Assembly (NCBI GenBank): GCA_001564065.1
Contig: LKNA01000013.1
Span: forward strand, 1-52,684
Direction: 5' to 3'
DNA from: Chitinophagaceae bacterium T5-Br10_B2g13
GTDB lineage: Bacteria > Bacteroidota > Rhodothermia > Balneolales > Balneolaceae
DNA length: 52,684 nt
Shown here: piece by piece, positions 18,493 to 26,214 of the stretch
Position numbering within the stretch: the first letter of the stretch is position 1
Layout: every line of letters begins with the position of its first letter
Notes under the pieces: model-generated
What the model saw: the letters and a program-made list of their open reading frames with translations, nothing else
The model's database searches: none
Told to the model about the DNA's origin: nothing
Program-made: the position numbers and the translations under genes

Positions 18493-20919
18493 ATGAAAAA
18501 ACAGTTTGCAGACATAGCTTTTCCAACAGCGGTACGGCAGGTTTTTACCTACGAAACCCGTGATGAATCTATCAAGCCGGGGATGAGAGTTTGGGTACCA
18601 CTCCGGAAGGAATTCGCCATCGGGATGGTGGTTCGGGTACACGATCAAAAGCCGGAGTTTGAGACGCGGCCTATCGAGCGGATTCTGGACTCCGAGCCAA
18701 TCATGAACGAAACCATGTTGCAGCTTACCGACTGGATTCACCGCTTCTATTACTGCAGCTGGGGAGAAGCCATTCAGGCCGCCCTGCCGGTTGGGCTAAA
18801 CTTCTCATCGGAGAAAAAACTCAGGGTCAAAAAAGGGTTCAAGGGTGAAATCACAGAGGAAGAACTTGCGATATTAGAGGAGATTGATGAGAAACCGATC
18901 ACACTAAAGGAGGCCGAAAAGCGGTGGCGGGACGGCAAAGGAAAAACCTTTTTTAAAAAAGCTCTGAAACAAGGCTGGATCTCCGTTTGGGAGGAGCCGC
19001 GGCAGAAGGTGGATTTCAAGAAGATTAAACACTGGCAGATTAAAGAGGGAATTGACCCGAACTCTGCTCTGGATGAAATAACTGAAAAAGAGCGTGAGAC
19101 AAAATGGGTTCAGGCATTTGAAAAGTTAAAATCCCTGGATTTGCCATTGCCAAACAGTGAATTGCAGGAGATGGATGAGCTCTTCACAAACTACTCCCTC
19201 AACCGGATCGAAAAGGAGGGATGGATTGAATCGGTTGATCTTCCGGTGAAAGGAGATGAGATCTACACAGGTGAGTATGAGCCGGAAAAACTGAACCAAC
19301 TGATGGGTGAGCAGGAGGGTGCGTTTGTACAGGTCCGTGAAGCTCTAGATTCGAAAGCATTTAAGAGTTTTCTGCTTTTTGGGGTGACCGGTTCAGGAAA
19401 AACGGAAGTTTATATTCATGCGCTGAAACATGCGTTGGATCAGGGCAGGGGCGGACTTGTTCTGGTACCCGAAATTGCGCTTACCCCTCAAACCGTAAAG
19501 CGGTTCTACCAGATTTTTGGAGATCAAATTGCGGTACTCCACAGCCGTTTGAATGAGCGGGAGAAGTATGAGGCGTGGCAGAGTCTGAAATCAGGAGAGA
19601 AACGGATTGCGATCGGTCCGCGATCAGCAGTCTATGCTCCTGTTGAAAATCTGGGACTCATTGTGGTGGATGAGGAGCACGACAATTCCTATAAACAATA
19701 TGAACCTTCTCCGCGATATCATGCCAGGGATGTGGCTATTATGCGGGCTCATATGGAAGGAGCGGTAACCATTTTGGGATCGGCAACGCCCGGGATGGTT
19801 TCGGTTCAAGCCGTGAAAGAAGAGAAACATACCTTGCTGCACCTTCCCATTCGTCCGACCGGAACGATGCCTGAAGTAAGCATTTTGGATATGAAAGAGT
19901 ATAAGTCAGCTATGCGCGGGCCTTTAACTGTGGAGCTTTTTGAAGCAACAGAAAAAGCCCTGGAGCGAAAGGAGCAGATCATTTTTCTATACAACCGGCG
20001 CGGTTTTGCTTCCTTTATGCAGTGCGAAGATTGCGGACATATCCCCGAAAGTCCGGAGAGCTCGACGAGTCTGACGTATCACAAGCGTAAGAATATTTTA
20101 CTTGATCACTACAGTGGTTACTCCCGCCGTGCCGACAGCCGTTGTGAGATGTGTGGATCCACCAATTTGAAGACAAAAGGCAGCGGAACCCAGCAGGTGG
20201 AGGAGCAGGTTCAGGAGCTTTTTCCTGAGGCGAGACTACTCAGGATGGATATGGATACCACCTCCGGCAAGCACGGTCACCAGAATATTTATGATCAATT
20301 TTTGTCGGGTGGTGCAGATATTCTGATCGGAACACAGATTGTGGCCAAAGGTCTGAACTTCCCGAATGTAACGGTAGTGGGTGTGATAAATGCTGATACG
20401 GAGCTGGCATTTCCATCTTTCCGGGCCGGTGAGCGGATGTACCAGCTGTTAAGCCAGGTAGCGGGTCGGGCCGGTCGGGCTGAAAAACCCGGTGTAGTGT
20501 ATGTTCAAACCTGGAAGCCGGAGCATCCCGCCATTAAGTGTGCACGAACCCACGATTTTAAAACCTTCGCGCGGTATGAGCTTCATCAACGCGAAATGCT
20601 GATGTTTCCGCCCTACTCACGAATGATTGTGTTTCAGTTCAAGAGCCAGTCATGGAGCAAGGTTCAGGCTGCAGCCGATAAATTTTGCGATGCCATGCGG
20701 ATGGTTGTTGGTGAAAATCCGGTGATGGGGCCATCGCCTTCGGTTATTGAGTGGATGAATGGTCAGCATCGATGGGAAGCCAACATCAAGCTCGACCGAA
20801 AGTACAACGCCTCAGCCATAGAGAAGCTATTGAATGCCATTTTCGAAAAGTACGATGCCATCAAACCGAAAGGAGCCGGCGCGGTTCGAATCAATGTGGA
20901 TGTGGACGCGGTGGAGTAG
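18493..20919 (+). CDS. priA: Primosomal protein N' (replication restart helicase) with one zinc site lost
   Basis: This 808-residue protein is PriA, which restarts stalled replication forks. An N-terminal fork-binding region is followed by the helicase: Walker A GVTGSGKT (about 297-304), DEEH, then the zinc module and C-terminal helicase motifs (GTQIVAKGLNFPNV, QVAGRAGRA). In well-studied PriA the module has eight cysteines binding two zincs. Here only the outer pairs remain: Cys511, Cys514, Cys551 and Cys554. The inner four positions are Ser520, Ser523, Asp538 and Ser541. I start at the ATG at 18493; a GTG lies three codons before. It precedes a gap with no shared operon partner. Confidence 0.94.
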   Translation: MKKQFADIAFPTAVRQVFTYETRDESIKPGMRVWVPLRKEFAIGMVVRVHDQKPEFETRPIERILDSEPIMNETMLQLTDWIHRFYYCSWGEAIQAALPVGLNFSSEKKLRVKKGFKGEITEEELAILEEIDEKPITLKEAEKRWRDGKGKTFFKKALKQGWISVWEEPRQKVDFKKIKHWQIKEGIDPNSALDEITEKERETKWVQAFEKLKSLDLPLPNSELQEMDELFTNYSLNRIEKEGWIESVDLPVKGDEIYTGEYEPEKLNQLMGEQEGAFVQVREALDSKAFKSFLLFGVTGSGKTEVYIHALKHALDQGRGGLVLVPEIALTPQTVKRFYQIFGDQIAVLHSRLNEREKYEAWQSLKSGEKRIAIGPRSAVYAPVENLGLIVVDEEHDNSYKQYEPSPRYHARDVAIMRAHMEGAVTILGSATPGMVSVQAVKEEKHTLLHLPIRPTGTMPEVSILDMKEYKSAMRGPLTVELFEATEKALERKEQIIFLYNRRGFASFMQCEDCGHIPESPESSTSLTYHKRKNILLDHYSGYSRRADSRCEMCGSTNLKTKGSGTQQVEEQVQELFPEARLLRMDMDTTSGKHGHQNIYDQFLSGGADILIGTQIVAKGLNFPNVTVVGVINADTELAFPSFRAGERMYQLLSQVAGRAGRAEKPGVVYVQTWKPEHPAIKCARTHDFKTFARYELHQREMLMFPPYSRMIVFQFKSQSWSKVQAAADKFCDAMRMVVGENPVMGPSPSVIEWMNGQHRWEANIKLDRKYNASAIEKLLNAIFEKYDAIKPKGAGAVRINVDVDAVE

Positions 20920-21283
20920 GGGGTAGATGTGAGACTTGAGATATGAGACTCTATCAGTACATTGATCGAATAGGCTGTTATTGTAGATAAAGCTCAACAA
21001 CCTAATTCTTCTTTCATCTGTTCTGAGGTCTTCCTGTGACAAAAACAAAGGATTTTTATCTGCGTTGCATTCGGACATTCTGAACTTGCCGATAAATATT
21101 AGTCGGACAAAACCCTGTGTCTATTTGTTTTGGCGGGATGAATGGATTAATATCGGACAGTGGCACATCTAAAATAGTGCCGGTAAATATATGTTAACGC
21201 ACCCTCTTGGATAACAGTTAGGCTATTCATTACGCATTAATTTTGTACATTAAAAGTACGTTTAAAAGAAAATTCCGATTATC
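20920..21283. other. Intergenic region between priA and the first toxin-antitoxin pair
   Basis: These 364 bases contain no convincing gene. Two loosely similar blocks, CTTGCCGATAAATATTAG (about 21084) and GTGCCGGTAAATATATG (about 21178), are visible but unexplained. The right end carries the promoter and operator-like box of the toxin-antitoxin operon. Confidence 0.5.
21245..21263 (+). promoter_or_regulatory. Operator-like box before the first antitoxin
   Basis: GTACATTAAAAGTACGTTT contains the inverted pair GTAC/GTAC seven bases apart. It lies 39 bases before the antitoxin ATG. A very similar box (GTACATTAAATAGAACGT) lies at the same distance before the second antitoxin gene, which suggests that the antitoxins bind these sites to repress their own operons. 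Confidence 0.5.
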
Positions 21284-21577
21284 ATGCCAACAGCACGAAT
21301 TGAAATAGACCAGGATATTCAACCGCTTTCAGAGTTCCGGAAACATGCTGCGGATTTCATTGACCGTATCAAAAAACAAAAGCGATCCATTGTTTTGACG
21401 CAGCACGGGAAAAGTGCCGCTGTTTTGGTGGATGTATCTGAGTATCAACGAATGGTTGATAAACTTGACTTGATGGAAGAACTCATCGAAGCAGAACGGC
21501 AAATTGCAAGAGGTGAAGTCGTTTCCCATGAAGAAGCCAAAAAGCGAATTAAAGAAAACCTGGCCAAGTGGAAATAG
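21284..21577 (+). CDS. Phd/YefM family antitoxin, copy 1
   Basis: The 97-residue protein has the Phd/YefM pattern: an N-terminal DNA-binding half with PLSEFRKHAADFIDRIK and SIVLTQHGKSAAVLVDV, followed by a charged helical C-terminal tail that should wrap the toxin. It overlaps the toxin gene by ten bases. It should neutralise the toxin and repress the operon. It is about half identical to the second antitoxin, so the two pairs are paralogues. Confidence 0.9.
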   Translation: MPTARIEIDQDIQPLSEFRKHAADFIDRIKKQKRSIVLTQHGKSAAVLVDVSEYQRMVDKLDLMEELIEAERQIARGEVVSHEEAKKRIKENLAKWK

Positions 21578-21873
21578 TCTGGACCAATCAGGCATTGCAT
21601 AAGCTAAACAAGTTTGTAGATTATATTGCTCAGGATGATGTGGTGACCGCTGAAAAGTGGGCACTAAAGCTAATTGAGAAAACAGATCATCTTATTGAAC
21701 AACCGGAATCAGGTCGAATTGTACCTGAGTATAATGAACCCAATTTGCGTGAACTGATATTTGACAACTATCGGGTTATATACCGGATACGTAAAGAAGA
21801 GAATATAATCTATATACAAACTGTGTGGCATGTTCGACAAAACCCTCCTAAATCAAGTGCGGGGTTGCGTTAA
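21568..21873 (+). CDS. RelE/ParE family toxin, copy 1
   Basis: This 101-residue protein has the RelE/ParE fold pattern: an initial beta strand (MEIVWTNQAL), a helical hairpin, PESGRIVPE, LRELIFDNYRVIYRI and a final strand IYIQTVWHVRQ. The start overlaps the antitoxin stop region by ten bases, the usual translational coupling. ParE-like proteins inhibit gyrase and RelE-like ones cut mRNA on ribosomes. The PESGR and FRELI-type motifs lean towards ParE, but target cannot be decided. Confidence 0.88.
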   Translation: MEIVWTNQALHKLNKFVDYIAQDDVVTAEKWALKLIEKTDHLIEQPESGRIVPEYNEPNLRELIFDNYRVIYRIRKEENIIYIQTVWHVRQNPPKSSAGLR

Positions 21874-22045
21874 GAAGCGTTTCAACCGGATTTTGCCGCT
21901 CAAAGTTGGCAAAAAAACTCTCAGTGTTGCGGTAAATCATCCTTTTCATCACTTTGGCTGCTGTCAATGGCAAAACCGGTTATTTGCCAAACCGTTAACC
22001 ACCTCATTTTAGAGAGAAATCCCATACTATTTTGTTCTAAATAAC

Positions 22046-22063
22046 GTACATTAAATAGAACGT
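22046..22063 (+). promoter_or_regulatory. Operator-like box before the second antitoxin
   Basis: GTACATTAAATAGAACGT shares its first ten bases with the box before the first pair and lies 37 bases before the ATG. Flanking GTTCT (22034) and AGAAC (22057) form an additional inverted pair. Confidence 0.5.
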
Positions 22064-22082
22064 AAATTAGCCCAATTGAATC

Positions 22083-22355
22083 ATGTCGCAAATTCAACTT
22101 GACCAGGATATTCGATCACTCTCAGATTTTCGAGCTAATGCCGCCTCTTACATAGAACGTGTTAAGACAAAACATCGGCCACTTATTCTTACCCAACATG
22201 GTAAAAGCTCTGCAGTGTTAATTGATGTAGAAGATTATCAAAAACTACTTGATAAGATTCAGTTATTGGAAGAAATATCCACTGCTCGAAAGGAATTAGA
22301 TAATGGCGAAGGTATTAGCCAGGAAGAGTTTTTTAATGAACTGAGAGCCAAATAG
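22083..22355 (+). CDS. Phd/YefM family antitoxin, copy 2
   Basis: This 90-residue protein repeats the design of the first antitoxin: SLSDFRANAASYIERVK, LILTQHGKSSAVLIDVEDY and an acidic helical tail ending NELRAK. It is separated from its toxin by five bases rather than overlapping it. The similarity of both protein and upstream box to copy 1 points to an old tandem duplication. Confidence 0.9.
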   Translation: MSQIQLDQDIRSLSDFRANAASYIERVKTKHRPLILTQHGKSSAVLIDVEDYQKLLDKIQLLEEISTARKELDNGEGISQEEFFNELRAK

Positions 22356-22360
22356 ACCTC

Positions 22361-22654
22361 ATGAAAATTATTTGGTCGCCAACTGCCAGAATCAAAATAA
22401 AAAAGATTCTCGAGTACGTTGCTGAAGATAATCCCGATGGTGCTTTAGCTCTTATTGATCAGTTAGAAGCAAAGGTTGAAAATTTAAAAGTAAATCCAGA
22501 ATCAGGAAGAGTTTTGCCAGAATTAAAAAATGACAAATTCCGGGAGTTAGTTGTCCATAAAAACTATGGAGTTATTTATGAAATAAACTCTGATATAATA
22601 GAAATCTTAACCATACGCCATTTTCGGCAAGATTTCTCTTCATCTGAGCATTAA
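22361..22654 (+). CDS. RelE/ParE family toxin, copy 2
   Basis: The 97-residue protein keeps the RelE/ParE pattern (MKIIWSPTARIKIKKIL, NPESGRVLPEL, FRELVVHKNYGVIYEI, LTIRHFRQDF). It is clearly related to copy 1 but diverged, more so than the antitoxins appear to be. Specificity may have separated, so each antitoxin may serve only its own toxin, though cross-regulation through the similar boxes is possible. Confidence 0.88.
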   Translation: MKIIWSPTARIKIKKILEYVAEDNPDGALALIDQLEAKVENLKVNPESGRVLPELKNDKFRELVVHKNYGVIYEINSDIIEILTIRHFRQDFSSSEH

Positions 22655-22900
22655 TTCCCTCAGGTTGCTAAAATTGTAGATCAAGAGTTCCTGTTACAGG
22701 GTATAAGAAATTTGATTCTGTCGTTACTTAGCTGCTGAGGCATCAGCTTTCCAAAAGAACTATACCCAAATTTAATTCAAAATTGGATAAGCCTGAATAC
22801 TGTCAAAAATTGCAAAGAGCCTTGATTGATCAGTAAGGTTTGTTAGATTGGAAACTCGTTTCATGATTAACTAATACTTTTCAATCTATACCCCAATTCA

Positions 22901-24568
22901 ATGGCCTCTATCAAAATTCTACTGATAAACCTGATCGGTTTATTCTTACTGTTTGCTCCATCGGAACTGATTGCTCAAACCTATGCTGACCACTCAAAAG
23001 TTGCTCAACTCGATTCTATTTTCAGCGACTGGGATTCTGAATCCACACCCGGTTGCGCGGTTGGCGTCTCACAGGAAGGACGCCCACTTGTGATGCGAGC
23101 CTATGGGATGGCTGATCTGGAAAATCCGGTCCCCAACACATCATCTACCATTTTTGAAGCCGGTTCGGTTTCCAAACAGTTTGTATCAGCAACAATGATT
23201 TTATTAGCGCTGGAAGGGGAGATATCGCTAGAGGATGATGTACGGGAGATCATACCGGAACTCACAGATTATGGACACACAATTACCTGGCGACATCTGC
23301 TGAATCACACCTCCGGTTTGCGCGACTGGGGTAGTGTAACTTCCATTTCCGGCTGGGGACGATCCAATCGAACACACAATCATGATCATGTTCTGGATAT
23401 CATGAGCCGGCAAACTCGTCTCAATTTCCCACCGGGCGAGCGTTACTCATACAGCAACTCCGGCTACAACTTGATGGCGATCGCTATTGAACGCATAACG
23501 GGGGAAACATTCTCCGATTTTTCGCAAAAGAATATTTTTGGCCCATTGGGAATGACGTCAACTCAGTGGAGGGATGACTACACCCGGATCGTAAAAGGGA
23601 GAAGCTCAGCCTATTCGGGAAGAGCGGGAGATGAGGAGTACACCATCAACCGGCCGATTGAAAATGTCCATGGAAATGGCGGTTTATTAACCACGGTTGG
23701 TGACTTGCTGACCTGGTCTCATGCCATTCAATCGAACTATTTTGGAAAGGAGTTTCACCGGGAGCTGATTACACAGGGAATCCTGGGCAGCGGCAGAACC
23801 ATCGCCTACGCCTCTGCGGTTCGGGTGGATGAAGATCACGGATATCGTCAGGTTACGCACACCGGTGCAACCAGCGGGTACAGAGCTTATCTGAGTATCT
23901 ATCCGGAAACTGATCTTGCGGTTGCCCTGCTATGTAACGTAACCGGTGCCAGCCCGGGAGGTTTGGGCAGCGCTGTTTCAGGAATTTTTCTTGAGGAGCG
24001 GGACGGTGGTGAGACTCAACCTGAAAAAGGAACGGTTCGCAGAAGCGATGAACAACTGAAAGAGTGGACCGGAATCTGGAGCGACCCGAGAAACTACCGG
24101 GCTACTGAAATCAGTTGGGAAGATGGAGAGTTAAAACTGAACGGCAACACAACACTTTATCCGATTTCCGGCAGTGAAGTTCGGGTTGGAAATTCAGATA
24201 CCTTATATCGCTTTGTTGATCAGGGCAGTGGAGATCTGCACATTCAGGTGATTCGCGAAGGATATGAAGAGGAGATATTGAACCCTGAAAATCCGGCAGA
24301 TGAATTTAGCGATTCGTGGACTCGCTTCGAAGGAGTTTATGTCAGTTCGGATGCTGAAACGGAGATCAGAATTGAACTGCAGGGTGATCAACTGGTAGCG
24401 CATCGCAGACCGGCCGACACCTTTGAACTCGAACCGGTTTATGAGAACACCTTTTCAGCTCGCGGATTTGGGCTGATCCGATTTGTGCCGGATGCCGATG
24501 GAGGTGTGAGTCAGTTTATTTACAGCAGCGGAAGAGTGTATGATCTCAGGTTTGAGAAGCAGGATTGA
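22901..24568 (+). CDS. Serine hydrolase, class C beta-lactamase/DD-peptidase family
   Basis: This 555-residue exported protein (signal peptide to about LIAQ) has the serine-hydrolase core: SVSK with nucleophile Ser89 and Lys92, YSN at 184-186, and a HTG box in THTGATSGYRAY. A C-terminal beta domain of about 170 residues follows, as in many esterase/D-aminopeptidase-like members. It need not be a resistance enzyme; the family includes DD-peptidases, esterases and D-amino-acid amidases. No regulator of AmpR type is present. Confidence 0.88.
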   Translation: MASIKILLINLIGLFLLFAPSELIAQTYADHSKVAQLDSIFSDWDSESTPGCAVGVSQEGRPLVMRAYGMADLENPVPNTSSTIFEAGSVSKQFVSATMILLALEGEISLEDDVREIIPELTDYGHTITWRHLLNHTSGLRDWGSVTSISGWGRSNRTHNHDHVLDIMSRQTRLNFPPGERYSYSNSGYNLMAIAIERITGETFSDFSQKNIFGPLGMTSTQWRDDYTRIVKGRSSAYSGRAGDEEYTINRPIENVHGNGGLLTTVGDLLTWSHAIQSNYFGKEFHRELITQGILGSGRTIAYASAVRVDEDHGYRQVTHTGATSGYRAYLSIYPETDLAVALLCNVTGASPGGLGSAVSGIFLEERDGGETQPEKGTVRRSDEQLKEWTGIWSDPRNYRATEISWEDGELKLNGNTTLYPISGSEVRVGNSDTLYRFVDQGSGDLHIQVIREGYEEEILNPENPADEFSDSWTRFEGVYVSSDAETEIRIELQGDQLVAHRRPADTFELEPVYENTFSARGFGLIRFVPDADGGVSQFIYSSGRVYDLRFEKQD

Positions 24569-25185
24569 TAATAAGATGTATTTAACTCAAGTGATGCAGT
24601 AATTTGAAACAACGATTTTTGAACTCATATACGTTAACTTAATAATTTCTTATGATGCATAAGATTTCCCCTCCTTTCCAAGGAGGGGATTAAGGGGTGG
24701 TTCAAACAAGTAAAGATAAATTTTCCATACTTTTTTGAAGAAGATGCCGCGCCAATCGTCCCTTCGTGAAACTTCGCGGCTTAGTGCCTTCGTGGCCAAT
24801 TCACATTTATCCACCACAGAAGCGCGGAAACTCCATTTTGCATAAATTTTTTTCTGGGAGGTTCTTCGAGAGCCCCAGACGCTGTCAAAACCGGTGGGTG
24901 TTGACAGGTCAGATTTTCTGTCAGGACTTAATCATAAAACCCATTAATAACCGAGTTCGATTAATCATCTGTTTTATGTGATGTATAAAAGTCCCCTCCT
25001 TTCCAAGGAGGTTCTCCGAGCAAAGCGATTCCCACGAAGTGATTAAGGGGAGGTTTAAATAAATCACGAACATTGTTCATGCCTTTTTTGAAGAAAAAAG
25101 CCGGTCCAACCACCCCTTGCCCCTCCTTGGAAAGGAGGGGAGTGGAATCCCTCTGATTATAGACGAACCATGAGTGCTTCAAAAA
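24569..25185. repeat. Gene-free tract with three CCCCTCCTT foldback elements
   Basis: No gene is supported. Three foldbacks are present: 24668-24688 and 24993-about 25011 (CCCCTCCTTTCCAAGGAGG) and, reversed, 25120-25140. Around them are shared stretches such as TTTTTTGAAGAA followed by GCCG. Another Bacteroidota-type repeat motif, CTTCGTGAAACTTCGCGGC, lies at about 24763. Their function is unknown; they look like small palindromic mobile sequences. Confidence 0.65.
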
Positions 25186-26007
25186 TTAGCAACTTTCTAC
25201 ATTCTGGAAATTACTATTCCAGCACGCCTGTTCACCACTGTTGTAATTGGGCGCGATAATGTATCCCTCATAGGTTTCGCTGTTCCACTCAATTTCAGTC
25301 AACTGATCTTCAGCAGCGTTATAATAGGTTGTGCGCTTAACGGGTGCGTCAAATGCGTAATCTATATAATCGCCAAGATTGCCGTTTCTGTCTGACAGAA
25401 CCTCGAGGCGTAACTCAGCCTGATCTTCACTGCTAATATTCCATTCAAGCTGAGAAACAGCATTTCCTGCCTCGTTACCAAATAGTGCATAGTAGGTCCA
25501 ATACCCGGAGGAACCGTCATCTGAAACCTCGCCTTCAAATAACAATACATTATCGATATTCAATGCAGAATTGGTCACATACATTTGCCAAATCACCTGT
25601 TCGTTGCTGCTTGTAGTGGCAATCAGCTCTATTTCAAAATTATTACCATTGGCATCTTTTGAATAGCTCCATGTCCATTCACCGTCATCCGTAAGTTCCG
25701 GTTCAAAATTCTCGGCAGCTTGTAATAGCACTTTAGGAATCGCCAGATTAGTGTTTACAATACCTTTCATTACCATGGCACGAACGGCCGCATTGAAGAA
25801 ATGGCTGTAAGATTCATTATCAGAGGTGAAATTAGCACTTTTCCCGTTTGATTCGTCGTCAAAAGCGGAAAAGTCCATGTTCATTGATTCCACCGGCGGG
25901 AGTTGCGGCGGCTGTTCATCCGTCAGACTGGTAGAATCCTGGCAGGAGACAAGTAAAAGAGATGCTGCTATCAAATAGATCGCAGGGAGTAAACTATATC
26001 TTCGCAT
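25186..26007 (-). CDS. Lipoprotein of unknown function
   Basis: I do not recognise a family. The 273-residue product has a lipoprotein signal (LLLVSC, Cys22), then an acidic linker with several Asp/Glu, Ser and Pro residues, a short helical stretch (AAVRAMVMKGIVNTNLAIPKVL), and then a beta-rich region with repeated W/Y patterns. Two Cys lie near the C-terminus (EQACWNSNFQNVESC) and may form a disulfide. It is likely an outer-membrane-anchored periplasmic protein. It is divergent from the sensor kinase gene with 207 bases between. Confidence 0.72.
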   Translation of the reverse strand: MRRYSLLPAIYLIAASLLLVSCQDSTSLTDEQPPQLPPVESMNMDFSAFDDESNGKSANFTSDNESYSHFFNAAVRAMVMKGIVNTNLAIPKVLLQAAENFEPELTDDGEWTWSYSKDANGNNFEIELIATTSSNEQVIWQMYVTNSALNIDNVLLFEGEVSDDGSSGYWTYYALFGNEAGNAVSQLEWNISSEDQAELRLEVLSDRNGNLGDYIDYAFDAPVKRTTYYNAAEDQLTEIEWNSETYEGYIIAPNYNSGEQACWNSNFQNVESC

Positions 26008-26214
26008 AATTATTCTGAATTTGTGTGAGATTCATATCAGTTAAATCGAATAGACGGTAGAAATGTTCCTTTGTAAATCGTTTGATTTTATATGTGAATG
26101 AAGCGATGTAAAATGGGATTTTATGAAAAGTTAATAATCTTTGATTAGATTGAATGAAAAGAGAGCGTTAAGGCTTTTATAAAATCATCTTTACCAGGGA
26201 TTAGAAAGTATCAA

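Noticed and set aside
22901-24568. True beta-lactamase resistance gene
   Set aside because: The SxxK and YSN motifs only show the serine-hydrolase fold; length, C-terminal beta domain and lack of an AmpR gene fit an esterase or peptidase-type member.
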